A DNA stretch of 64,000 nucleotides from assembly GCA_002839445.1 (NCBI GenBank), contig PGYB01000002.1:62001-126000 (forward strand), written 5' to 3'. The notes under the pieces are model-generated. The model was not told the origin of the DNA. It worked only from the letters and a program-made list of their open reading frames with translations, and ran no database searches. This DNA is from Candidatus Riflebacteria bacterium HGW-Riflebacteria-1 (GTDB lineage: Bacteria; Muiribacteriota; Ozemobacteria; Ozemobacterales; Ozemobacteraceae). Below, one piece after another: positions 8,656 through 15,755 of this stretch (the first letter of the stretch is position 1; each line of letters starts with the position of its first letter). A program made the translations under genes and the position numbers.

Positions 8656-10008
8656 CTATTTGTTGAGGATTCTGGTGGCGGCGTCCTGGTAAGACAGGGT
8701 GTGTTGTTCGCCAGAGGCGAGGTTTTTGAGCGAAAGCACCTTTTCGGCGGCTTCGCTGGCACCCATGATGGCGACCCAGGTGACGCCAATACTCTCGGCG
8801 TAGCCAATCTGCTTGCCGAGTTTCGGGGTCTCGGGAAAAATTTCGACCTTTACGCCGTGTTCGCGCATGCTGTTAGCGGCTTCGATAACCGCTGAGTCGG
8901 CAACATCGTCGAAATGGCAGATTACTACGTCGGGACCGCAGTCGATCTTGCCGAACAGGCCCTTTTCTTCGAGGACCAGCAGCAGGCGTTCAAAGCCGAT
9001 TGAGAAGCCGACTGCCGGGATCTCGCTGCCTTTGAACATGCCGATCAGGCCGTCGTAGCGGCCACCGCCACCAAGGCTGCCAGAAAAATCAGAAGAACGG
9101 ATTTCAAAAATCGGGCCGGTGTAATAGCCAAGCCCGCGCGCCAGTGAAGCGTCGACGCTATAGTGCCCCGATGCTTTTGAGCTGTCGAGAAGTTTGCAGA
9201 GTTCGCCTAACTGCGCGATAGCAGCTGTGGCCTCGGCATCGCCAGAGAGCGCTTCTTTAAGACGCTGCAGTTCGCCGGTTTCGTCAATGCCACATGGTCT
9301 TTGAATCAGGTTAAGCAGAGCCTGGGTCTGAGTCTGGTTGATGCCGCGCTGCTCAAGTTCTTTTTCGACGCCTTCCAGGCCTATTTTATCGAGCTTGTCG
9401 ACCGCGACAAGAGTCTGGGCTTCGCTGTCGAGAGCTATGCCGGCGGCCTTTATCAGGCACTTGAGAAGCTGGCGATGATTGAGGTGAATTTCAAAATTGC
9501 TGAAACCAAGTGTCAGCAAGACTTCGGCAACGGCTGAGCAGACTTCCGCCTCGGCAATCAATGATTTGCTGCCGGTAATGTCAACATCGCACTGCCAGAA
9601 CTCCCGGAAGCGGCCGCGCCCGGGGCGGTCGGCGCGCCAGACCGGCTGAATCTGGTAGCGTTTGAAAAATTTCGGTAATTCGGGGTTATTGGCGATCAGG
9701 CGCGCCAGCGGCACGGTCAGATCGTAGCGCAGGCCGAGATCGGAAAGGTCTTTTTCGCCGACTTCAGCGCTTTCGAGGGCGCGGGCAAGTTTGTCGCGGC
9801 GGTGCAGGATTCTGAACAGGAGCTGGTCGCCTTCATCGCCGTATTTGCCGAGCAGGGTCGAAAGGTTTTCGATCGATGGTGTTTCGACCGGCACGAAGCC
9901 ATATTTCTCGTAGGTCTGCTGAATCGTGTTAACAACGTATCTTCGCCGCGCCAGTTCGGCCGGCAGAAAATCGCGCATTCCGCTGGGCGGTTTGGTTGAA
10001 ATCGCCAT
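8656..10008 (-). CDS. hisS: Histidyl-tRNA synthetase
   Basis: This 450-residue class II aminoacyl-tRNA synthetase charges tRNA-His in the cytoplasm. The N-terminus has the typical 'KPPSGMRDFLP' opening. Motif 2 is visible in 'FREFWQCDVDITG', the histidine-specific loops in 'RGLGYYTGPIFEI' and 'GGGGRYDGLIGMF', and motif 3 in 'AVGFSIGFERLL'. The C-terminal part matches the anticodon-binding domain (VVICHFDD..., 'GVKVEIFPETPKLGKQI...'). The length is normal for the group with a slightly extended insertion domain. The start ATG lies 9 bases after a 44-codon ORF and has no strong ribosome site of its own, so translational coupling to that ORF is plausible. Confidence 0.97.
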   Translation of the reverse strand: MAISTKPPSGMRDFLPAELARRRYVVNTIQQTYEKYGFVPVETPSIENLSTLLGKYGDEGDQLLFRILHRRDKLARALESAEVGEKDLSDLGLRYDLTVPLARLIANNPELPKFFKRYQIQPVWRADRPGRGRFREFWQCDVDITGSKSLIAEAEVCSAVAEVLLTLGFSNFEIHLNHRQLLKCLIKAAGIALDSEAQTLVAVDKLDKIGLEGVEKELEQRGINQTQTQALLNLIQRPCGIDETGELQRLKEALSGDAEATAAIAQLGELCKLLDSSKASGHYSVDASLARGLGYYTGPIFEIRSSDFSGSLGGGGRYDGLIGMFKGSEIPAVGFSIGFERLLLVLEEKGLFGKIDCGPDVVICHFDDVADSAVIEAANSMREHGVKVEIFPETPKLGKQIGYAESIGVTWVAIMGASEAAEKVLSLKNLASGEQHTLSYQDAATRILNK

Positions 10009-10017
10009 GGCTGTTGC

Positions 10018-10152
10018 TCAGCGACCGCGCAGCAGGCTTGCTCCCTGGCTGCGTTGCCAGCCAGAAGCGTTGACTATGGCGCCGCGGGGTGTTTCGACTA
10101 TCTGGTAAGTGCCGTCAATTCCGATATTAAACTGGTTCTGTGAAGTATTCAT
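10018..10152 (-). CDS. Small 44-residue ORF directly upstream of hisS
   Basis: ATG at 10152 is preceded by a good CAGGAGC ribosome site. The product is MNTSQNQFNIGIDGTYQIVE... with a C-terminus of ...GASLLRGR, and no homologue is recognised. It has no signal peptide, no membrane segment and no run of His codons, so it does not look like a classical his leader attenuator. It ends 9 bases before hisS, whose own ribosome site is weak. It may be a genuine small protein, or a coupling ORF that helps load ribosomes on hisS. Confidence 0.55.
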   Translation of the reverse strand: MNTSQNQFNIGIDGTYQIVETPRGAIVNASGWQRSQGASLLRGR

Positions 10153-10236
10153 GTTTTGCTCCTGAAAATGATGTTCACAATATCTATCGGAACAAAACCT
10201 CTTATTACTTAATTTACTCTATTAGTCGTGCTCGTC

Positions 10237-10986
10237 TCAGCTTTTGATGCGATTTAAGATGGGTTTGAGTTTGCTGGCGCTGGCGAGGGCGGCGAGGCCG
10301 ACGCAGCCGACGATTGACAGCGGAACCCAGAGTTTGCACGAATACGAGCGGTTGTAGTGTTCGAAAAGTTCGATTTCGTGTGGGGTGCCGGCGGTGAGGT
10401 CGGCCTGGTCGAGTCTGAGCAAAATGGCACTACAGTCGTCGCCGTCGTAAACTGCTGTTGTCTGGTTGGCAAAAGCTGTGAAGTTTTCTGTGTCAGTCTG
10501 GGCGAGCATGCCATTGAGGGCGGGCTGCAGCTGCAAAGAGCTCAAAGCGGCGGCGGCGCCTTCAGAAACCAGAAGTATCGCCTCGCCGTCGCTCGCGGGC
10601 ATCGCGAATTCACGTTGTTCGCGCCATGCGTTATTATCAGGCGTCGAGATGAGAAGACGGCAGGTTCCAGTGGCAAAGACCGCGACTGTTCCTCGGCTGA
10701 TCCAGGCGGCGGCAATATTGCAGCAGGGATCCCCCGGGCGGGTAACTGTCTGACGGGCCAGTTCATAAGCCTCGCTGAGGCGGTAAAGATTTTCGTCGCC
10801 GCTGGTTACTGGCGCAATCTCGCGCAGGCGCTGGTGCATGGCGGTGGCAGCCTGCTCGGCGAGAACTTTTCCTGCTGCTCCCTGTCCGTCGGCAATAATG
10901 GCGAGTCGCAACTCAGGATCGATCAACAGGTGATCCTGGTTGTTTTCTCTGATACTGCCAGTTTGCGAGAAAGATTGCGCGAGCAT
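10237..10986 (-). CDS. PP2C-like phosphatase domain protein with C-terminal membrane anchor
   Basis: This 249-residue protein is counted from the ATG at 10986, where the PP2C similarity begins; the frame is open further upstream inside pilB but without similarity. PP2C motifs are seen in order: 'TGSIRENNQDH', 'AIIADGQG', 'LLVSEGAAAAL' where the family usually has SDG, and 'DGDDCSAILLRL' for the last metal-binding aspartate. The Asp-to-Glu change in the third motif may weaken metal binding. A hydrophobic segment near the C-terminus (LWVPLSIVGCVGLAALA) suggests a tail anchor with the domain in the cytoplasm. The start codon is one base from the pilB stop (TGAgATG), so it is co-translated with the ATPase gene. 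A role in Ser/Thr dephosphorylation linked to pilus or secretion function is inferred. Confidence 0.7.
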   Translation of the reverse strand: MLAQSFSQTGSIRENNQDHLLIDPELRLAIIADGQGAAGKVLAEQAATAMHQRLREIAPVTSGDENLYRLSEAYELARQTVTRPGDPCCNIAAAWISRGTVAVFATGTCRLLISTPDNNAWREQREFAMPASDGEAILLVSEGAAAALSSLQLQPALNGMLAQTDTENFTAFANQTTAVYDGDDCSAILLRLDQADLTAGTPHEIELFEHYNRSYSCKLWVPLSIVGCVGLAALASASKLKPILNRIKS

Positions 10987-10987
10987 C

Positions 10988-13900
10988 TCAGATCCCGGCG
11001 GGTGCTTTGTGGTCGAGCATGCGGGTGTGCGCGGCGACAAGCTGCTGCACCTTTTCGACGACGTCGAGCAGGCCTTTTGAGCGCAGGCCGGCAATCAGGG
11101 CGTCGACGAAGACGAGCTTGACCTTTGGATGCGTCGGCTCGATGTAGCCAGCGCCGCGGTCGTCTCCGAGAATCCAGTAGGTCAGGCGGTCGCAGTACGG
11201 CACCCAGTTTGCGAAGTCACTGAAATCAGAATAAGCGCTGAGCCGCGGTATAACGATCTGCGGCACATATTCGATCTGGTTGGCAGCGTTGATGTAGATG
11301 CGCTCGTTCTCAGGCACGATTGGCGCAATTTTGAGATTGGGCAGGGTGACCTTGAAGCGGGCTTTGCCGAAGTGGTTGATCGCGATTTTTTCGGCGATGG
11401 TTTCCCATCTGGCGTTGATTTCGCGAACTTCGTGGGCATAGTTGAACAGCGCTTTCTGGAAGATTTCGTTGCTCTTAAGCTCTAAGATGCAGTTTTCGAG
11501 AGCCATGAAGTGCGAATGGTTGAACAGGCAACCGAGCATCTGGCCGAGGCCATTGTTGATAAAGTGGCGACGGGTGAGGTGTTGTGCTGCTTTTTCCGGG
11601 GAGAGGTGCAGGCGGTCGTTGATCAGCCACTCGGTTGCCTGGCGTGCGGTTTCCATGGCTTCTGACGATTTCCAGAGATCGGCCTGTTCGTTGAACTGCC
11701 ATGGTTTGAAGCGGCCGGGATAAGCATTCTCGATGACCAGCGCGAGGTTCTGGTTGAAGAGGTCGAGTAGTTTTGACAGGCCATTGGTGTGGAATTCCCT
11801 GATTGAGAGACGTTTGGGAATCTCTTCGACCGGCATGCCGAGGCGCTCTTCGATCAACCAGCGTGTGGCGCTGGCGGCGACTTCGAGGCGGTCTTCCTGA
11901 AACCAGATCAGCGGCTCTTCTTCGGCAAACTGCCAGGGCTTGAAAACGTTCGGGTACATGTTATTGACCAGCTGAAAGCATGAATCACTGAACTTTTCGA
12001 GCAGAGCGGCGAGGTTGTTTTCTTTAAATACCGCGCGACTGAGCATGGCAGGGAGATCACCGCGGCTGCAGCCAAGTTTTGTCGTCATCAGCCATTCGAG
12101 AGCTTCACGGGCGCAGGTGTTGGTATCGCGGTTCTCCAGCCATTGATCGGTTTCGTTAAACTGCCAGGCTTTGAATTTTCCCGGTAACGCCAGCTCGATC
12201 ATGGCGGCGCGGCTGCGATTGGCCCAGAGAAAAATCTGTTCGAGGCCGCTATCAACAATGAACTGCTCGGTAAAATGCTCGGGCAGTTCTTCGGGCTTCT
12301 GAATGCGGAAACGCAGTTTTTCGAGCGCGGCTTTAATAGCGAGTGACGCCCAGATTGGCGCCTGGGTTTCGTCGTGAAAGATAAAACCCGGAATCTCACC
12401 ATGTTTATCAAAGATCATGCTGATTACGTCGGCGATATCAGCTTCGCTCATTTCGTCGGGGTTTTTGCCGAAGTAGCGGTTGAAGCCATCTTGCGAGCGC
12501 TCAAGGTTGCGCATCTGCATGAGTTCGCGAACCTGCAGGACTGGCAGATGCAGCTTTTCTCCGAGCTTTTCATCGTTGAGGAACAGATATTCTTTTTCAA
12601 GAGCGCTGATAATGGTTTTAATTACCGGATCGTCGAGGTCGATTGGCGCACGCTTCTGTGGCGTCTGTTGCGGCATGCCCACGGGTGCCTGCATGGCGTT
12701 TGGCTGCATTGCAGCTGACATCGGCTGCATCTGAACCGGCAGAATATAGTTAGTTCCGCCGCCGGCTCCGAGCATGCCTGCGAGTGGAATGCGCTTTTCT
12801 TCGTCGTCAGACGGAGTTACATAGACGACTTCTTCGAGGGTTGATTCGCCGGTAACCGCGAGGTCAATGGCCATTTCGCGTAGAGTACGCATACCTTCAA
12901 GGCGGGCAATGCGTTTGATCGCCATTTCGGTGCCGCCTTCCATGATCACTTCTTTCATCGAGGCGGTGATCAGCATGGTTTCGTAAACGCCGGTGCGGCC
13001 AAGGGTGCCGGTCTGGTTGCATTCGCGGCAGCCAATGCCTTTGTAAAACTTCGTGCCGATAAGTTTGCCGGGGTTGAGGTTCAGGCGCTGCATGATGCTT
13101 TGCGATGGCCGGTATTCAGCTTTGCAGTGCGGGCAGTTGCGATGCAGCAGTTTCTGGGCGACGACGACACGCACAGCGGCGGTGACCAGGTAGGCCGGAA
13201 CGCCCATGTTGATGAGGCGGTTGATGCTGGCGGGCGCGTTGTTGGTATGCAGCGTCGACAACACCTTGTGGCCGGTGAGCGACGCTCTGAACGCGATTTC
13301 AGCGGTTTCGAGATCGCGGATTTCGCCGACGAGAATGACATCGGGATCCTGGCGCAGCGCGGTGCGCAGGCCGCTGGCAAAATCAAGGCCGATCTTGTCA
13401 TTGATCTGGACCTGGGTAATGCCTGGAATTCGGTATTCAACAGGGTTTTCGATAGTGAAAATGTTGATTTCGGTGCTCGAAAAGTATTTGAGCATGCCGA
13501 ACAGAGTAGTGGTCTTACCGGCGCCAGTCGGGCCGGTAACCAGTATCAGACCATAGGGTTCGTCGAGCGCTGATTTGAGGCGCGCGAGGTCTTCGGGAAA
13601 AAAGCCGATGTTATCGAGCTCGAACTTGGTTTCGCGCTGCAAAATGCGCAGAACCGCTTTTTCGCCGAGCAGGCTGGGTACTGTGCTGACGCGGAAGTCG
13701 ATTTCCTTGTCCTGCATTTTTACTTTGAGGCGGCCGTCCTGGGGCAGTCGGCGTTCGGCGATGTCGAGGTGTGAAAGAATTTTAATGCGGCTGATTAATG
13801 GCGCAATCAGGCTTTTGGGGCCGGTCATCGCGTCATGTAGCATGCCGTCTACTCTGAAACGCACCAGCAGTATGTCTTCGCGCGGTTCAACGTGAATATC

Positions 13901-14494
13901 AGAGGCGCGTTTAAGTATCGCCTGTTTAAACACTGTGTTGAGAAACTGCACGACAGCGCCCTGCTCAGAAGTCTTGCGCACGACCTCGACGCCTGAATCG
14001 GTGCCTTCCTGCAAATCGCTCTTGCTTTCTTCGCCTGATACTGAAAAGCCCTCCCAGGAGTAGAGTTGACGAATTGCCAGTTCAATCTGGTTTTTGGGGG
14101 CAATCAGCACTTCGAGCTTGCACTGGGTAAGAAACGCGATCATGTCGGTAGCCATAATGTCGAATGGGTCGGCCATGACGACGGTGAGGCGGTTGCCTTC
14201 GCGCTTGTAAGGGATCATTTTGTATTGTTTGGCCTGGTATTCTGGTATCAGCTGCAGTATCTTCGCGTCGACTTTGATGTTGCTGAGGTCTACGACAGAA
14301 ATACCGAGAAATTCAGCCCAGAGGTCGAGTATCTGCCGTTCTGAAAGAAAGCCGAGTCTGACAATGATGTTTTCGAGGCGTTCGAGGGTTTGCGCCTGGA
14401 TGATTTTAGCCTTGTCGAGCTGTTCTTCGCTTAGCAGGCCCTTTTTCAGCATCAGACTTTCGACATTTTGTTTGGTTGGGGCGATGTTGTTCAT
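10988..14494 (-). CDS. PilB/GspE-type secretion ATPase with long C-terminal repeat extension
   Basis: This protein has 1168 residues, about twice the normal PilB/GspE length. The first 590 or so residues are a complete assembly ATPase: an MshEN-type N-terminal domain, Walker A 'GPTGAGKTTT' near residue 327, an Asp box 'TIENPVEY', Walker B 'ILVGEIRD', a His box 'LSTLHTNN', and the zinc tetracysteine 'NCPHC...GCREC'. It should drive type IV pilus or type II secretion assembly at the inner membrane. After a Met/Gln/Pro linker, the extra 580 residues contain three tandem units of about 78 residues (motifs near residues 766, 845 and 922). Each carries a 'YPGxFKPWQF'-like motif and an 'EWLIxxxL' helix, and a non-repeated tail follows. 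The motif resembles DUF4046-type repeats that I recall from Bacillota, unverified. GGAGG precedes the ATG. The gene sits between the lipoprotein and PP2C genes. Confidence 0.9.
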   Translation of the reverse strand: MNNIAPTKQNVESLMLKKGLLSEEQLDKAKIIQAQTLERLENIIVRLGFLSERQILDLWAEFLGISVVDLSNIKVDAKILQLIPEYQAKQYKMIPYKREGNRLTVVMADPFDIMATDMIAFLTQCKLEVLIAPKNQIELAIRQLYSWEGFSVSGEESKSDLQEGTDSGVEVVRKTSEQGAVVQFLNTVFKQAILKRASDIHVEPREDILLVRFRVDGMLHDAMTGPKSLIAPLISRIKILSHLDIAERRLPQDGRLKVKMQDKEIDFRVSTVPSLLGEKAVLRILQRETKFELDNIGFFPEDLARLKSALDEPYGLILVTGPTGAGKTTTLFGMLKYFSSTEINIFTIENPVEYRIPGITQVQINDKIGLDFASGLRTALRQDPDVILVGEIRDLETAEIAFRASLTGHKVLSTLHTNNAPASINRLINMGVPAYLVTAAVRVVVAQKLLHRNCPHCKAEYRPSQSIMQRLNLNPGKLIGTKFYKGIGCRECNQTGTLGRTGVYETMLITASMKEVIMEGGTEMAIKRIARLEGMRTLREMAIDLAVTGESTLEEVVYVTPSDDEEKRIPLAGMLGAGGGTNYILPVQMQPMSAAMQPNAMQAPVGMPQQTPQKRAPIDLDDPVIKTIISALEKEYLFLNDEKLGEKLHLPVLQVRELMQMRNLERSQDGFNRYFGKNPDEMSEADIADVISMIFDKHGEIPGFIFHDETQAPIWASLAIKAALEKLRFRIQKPEELPEHFTEQFIVDSGLEQIFLWANRSRAAMIELALPGKFKAWQFNETDQWLENRDTNTCAREALEWLMTTKLGCSRGDLPAMLSRAVFKENNLAALLEKFSDSCFQLVNNMYPNVFKPWQFAEEEPLIWFQEDRLEVAASATRWLIEERLGMPVEEIPKRLSIREFHTNGLSKLLDLFNQNLALVIENAYPGRFKPWQFNEQADLWKSSEAMETARQATEWLINDRLHLSPEKAAQHLTRRHFINNGLGQMLGCLFNHSHFMALENCILELKSNEIFQKALFNYAHEVREINARWETIAEKIAINHFGKARFKVTLPNLKIAPIVPENERIYINAANQIEYVPQIVIPRLSAYSDFSDFANWVPYCDRLTYWILGDDRGAGYIEPTHPKVKLVFVDALIAGLRSKGLLDVVEKVQQLVAAHTRMLDHKAPAGI

Positions 14495-14509
14495 TGTTTC
14501 CTCCGGCGC

Positions 14510-15265
14510 TTATTTAACTTCGATGCGGAAAGAGCGGCGCTCGATTGATTTTGTCGCGTCCTGCATTTCGTGGTAGGCGTAAAGGTGAAATTCGACATGG
14601 CCGACCCGCTTGGGAAGAAAGGTAAGCACGGTCTTGTCGGCGGTTCTGTTGACCGAGAAAACCGAAATTCGGTTGTCGTTGTATTTGTAGTCGATTTTCC
14701 AGTCAATCTCGTATTTGCCCGAATAACGCGGCAGTTCGATGTCAAAATGCTGATTCAATCTGGCTTCTATCGTTTTTGTCGGTTTGACTGCCGGCGGCAG
14801 CAGCCTTATCTGGCAGTCGTTAGAAACGATATGGCGTGGCGATATCATTGCCATGCCGTGTATTATGTAGCTGTCGTGCGGTAACGGCGTGTTGTTGCGG
14901 TCGACGGTAAGCCAGGTCAGTTGTTGGGAACGTGCTTCGCCGGCTTTGAGCGGAATAGCGTGCGGGGAGTCAGCCCAGGTGTAGCCCTGCGACCAGCGAT
15001 AAATCTGGGTTTTGCCGTGGTAAGCGGCGAGATCCCATTGCTGGCCGGTCGGGTAATGGATTTTGACCGTATGATTTGTGCGGTTGCGTACAGTAATTGT
15101 GAAAGTGGCAATCTCGCCGGCAACGATCTCTGGTTTTTCAGGCGTGATGGTTACCCGCAGGTGTGCCGGGTTGACGAACTCCCATTTGCGGTAGCGTTCT
15201 GCGTTTAAAACACATGCCGGCAGCAGGAGGATAATCATGACGATCAAAATATGTTGTTTTTTCAT
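14510..15265 (-). CDS. Lipoprotein with BsuPI-like and chagasin-like inhibitor domains
   Basis: This 251-residue protein has an N-terminal lipoprotein signal peptide with lipobox LPAC (Cys18). Residues about 35-125 match the BsuPI/intracellular proteinase inhibitor fold, with 'FTITVRNRTNHTVKI', 'QIYRWSQG' and 'IPLKAGEA' in the expected order. Residues about 165-250 look like a chagasin-type (inhibitor I42) beta domain: 'LNQHFDIELP', then 'TFLPKRVGHVEFHLYAY' and a final 'RSFRIEVK'. Both families include peptidase inhibitors, but the second match is weak and inhibition is not shown. It is the first gene of the operon with the PilB-like ATPase 15 bases downstream, so it may serve the same envelope machine. 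There is no Shine-Dalgarno site, and the promoter position suggests a leaderless start. Confidence 0.7.
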   Translation of the reverse strand: MKKQHILIVMIILLLPACVLNAERYRKWEFVNPAHLRVTITPEKPEIVAGEIATFTITVRNRTNHTVKIHYPTGQQWDLAAYHGKTQIYRWSQGYTWADSPHAIPLKAGEARSQQLTWLTVDRNNTPLPHDSYIIHGMAMISPRHIVSNDCQIRLLPPAVKPTKTIEARLNQHFDIELPRYSGKYEIDWKIDYKYNDNRISVFSVNRTADKTVLTFLPKRVGHVEFHLYAYHEMQDATKSIERRSFRIEVK

Positions 15266-15272
15266 ATCAAAG

Positions 15273-15301
15273 ATAATACAACACCTGCCAGACTCTGCAA
15301 A
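15273..15301 (-). promoter_or_regulatory. Candidate promoter of the lipoprotein-pilB-PP2C operon
   Basis: On the minus strand, TTTGCA, 17 bases, TATTAT. The -10 box ends 7 bases before the ATG at 15265, so transcription would start at or next to the start codon, giving a leaderless mRNA. The absence of a Shine-Dalgarno site agrees with this. Confidence 0.4.
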
Positions 15302-15423
15302 GCATTTGCTGGTTGATTTTAGAATACTCGCACAAAGTCACTATGGCACTGAGGTCGGGTCGGCGATTACACTGCCTGGCTAAGGCTGTGCAGTGCCGGT
15401 GAGAAAGAGAACAAAACTAGTCA

Positions 15424-15495
15424 TTCTGCGCGTAGCGAAGTCGCAGAATCCATGACTTTACAGGCATTTTGGATCCTGCGACTTCGCGCAGGATG
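15424..15495. repeat. REP-like bipartite palindromic repeat, copy 2
   Basis: It has the same two-hairpin layout as copy 1: TTCTGCG/CGCAGAA, a spacer of about 20 bases, then ATCCTGCG-ACTTCG-CGCAGGAT. It is intergenic and is followed by a hexamer microsatellite, as copy 1 is. Confidence 0.75.
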
Positions 15496-15518
15496 TGAAC
15501 GATGGCGATTATTATTAA

Positions 15519-15650
15519 GAGAACGATTACGAGAACAATTACGAGAACGATTACGAGAACGATTACGAGAACGAGAACGAGAACGAGAACGAGAACGAGA
15601 ACGAGAACAAGAACAAGAACAAGAACGAGAACAAGAACAAGAACAAGAGG
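15519..15650. repeat. GAGAAC/GATTAC hexamer microsatellite
   Basis: About 130 bases of degenerate six-base units: GATTAC alternating with GAGAAC at the left, then GAGAAC runs, then AAGAAC variants. It ends 15 bases before the -35 box of the next gene, the position of an UP element or activator site. Open frames across it (RS, RE or SF dipeptide runs) are artefacts of the repeat. Confidence 0.85.
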
Positions 15651-15665
15651 AGGGGAGAGGGGGCA

Positions 15666-15694
15666 TTGACACTAGCTGAATGTATTCTTATAAT
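15666..15694 (+). promoter_or_regulatory. Perfect consensus sigma70-type promoter
   Basis: TTGACA at 15666-15671, a 17-base spacer, TATAAT at 15689-15694. This matches the consensus at all twelve positions and implies strong constitutive expression of the gene at 15756. The leader also contains a CTCTTT-GTTT-AAAGAG hairpin just before the GGAGG site. Confidence 0.8.
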
Positions 15695-15755
15695 TGAAAG
15701 ACAATTGTACCGTCTGATTTGAAAGTCTCTTTGTTTAAAGAGCGGAGGAATAAAT

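Noticed and set aside
10987..11094. Longer start for the PP2C-like gene at 11094
   Set aside because: The extra 36 residues overlap the end of the ATPase gene, are rich in Cys, Ser and Pro, and lack similarity. The ATG at 10986 begins exactly at the PP2C domain.
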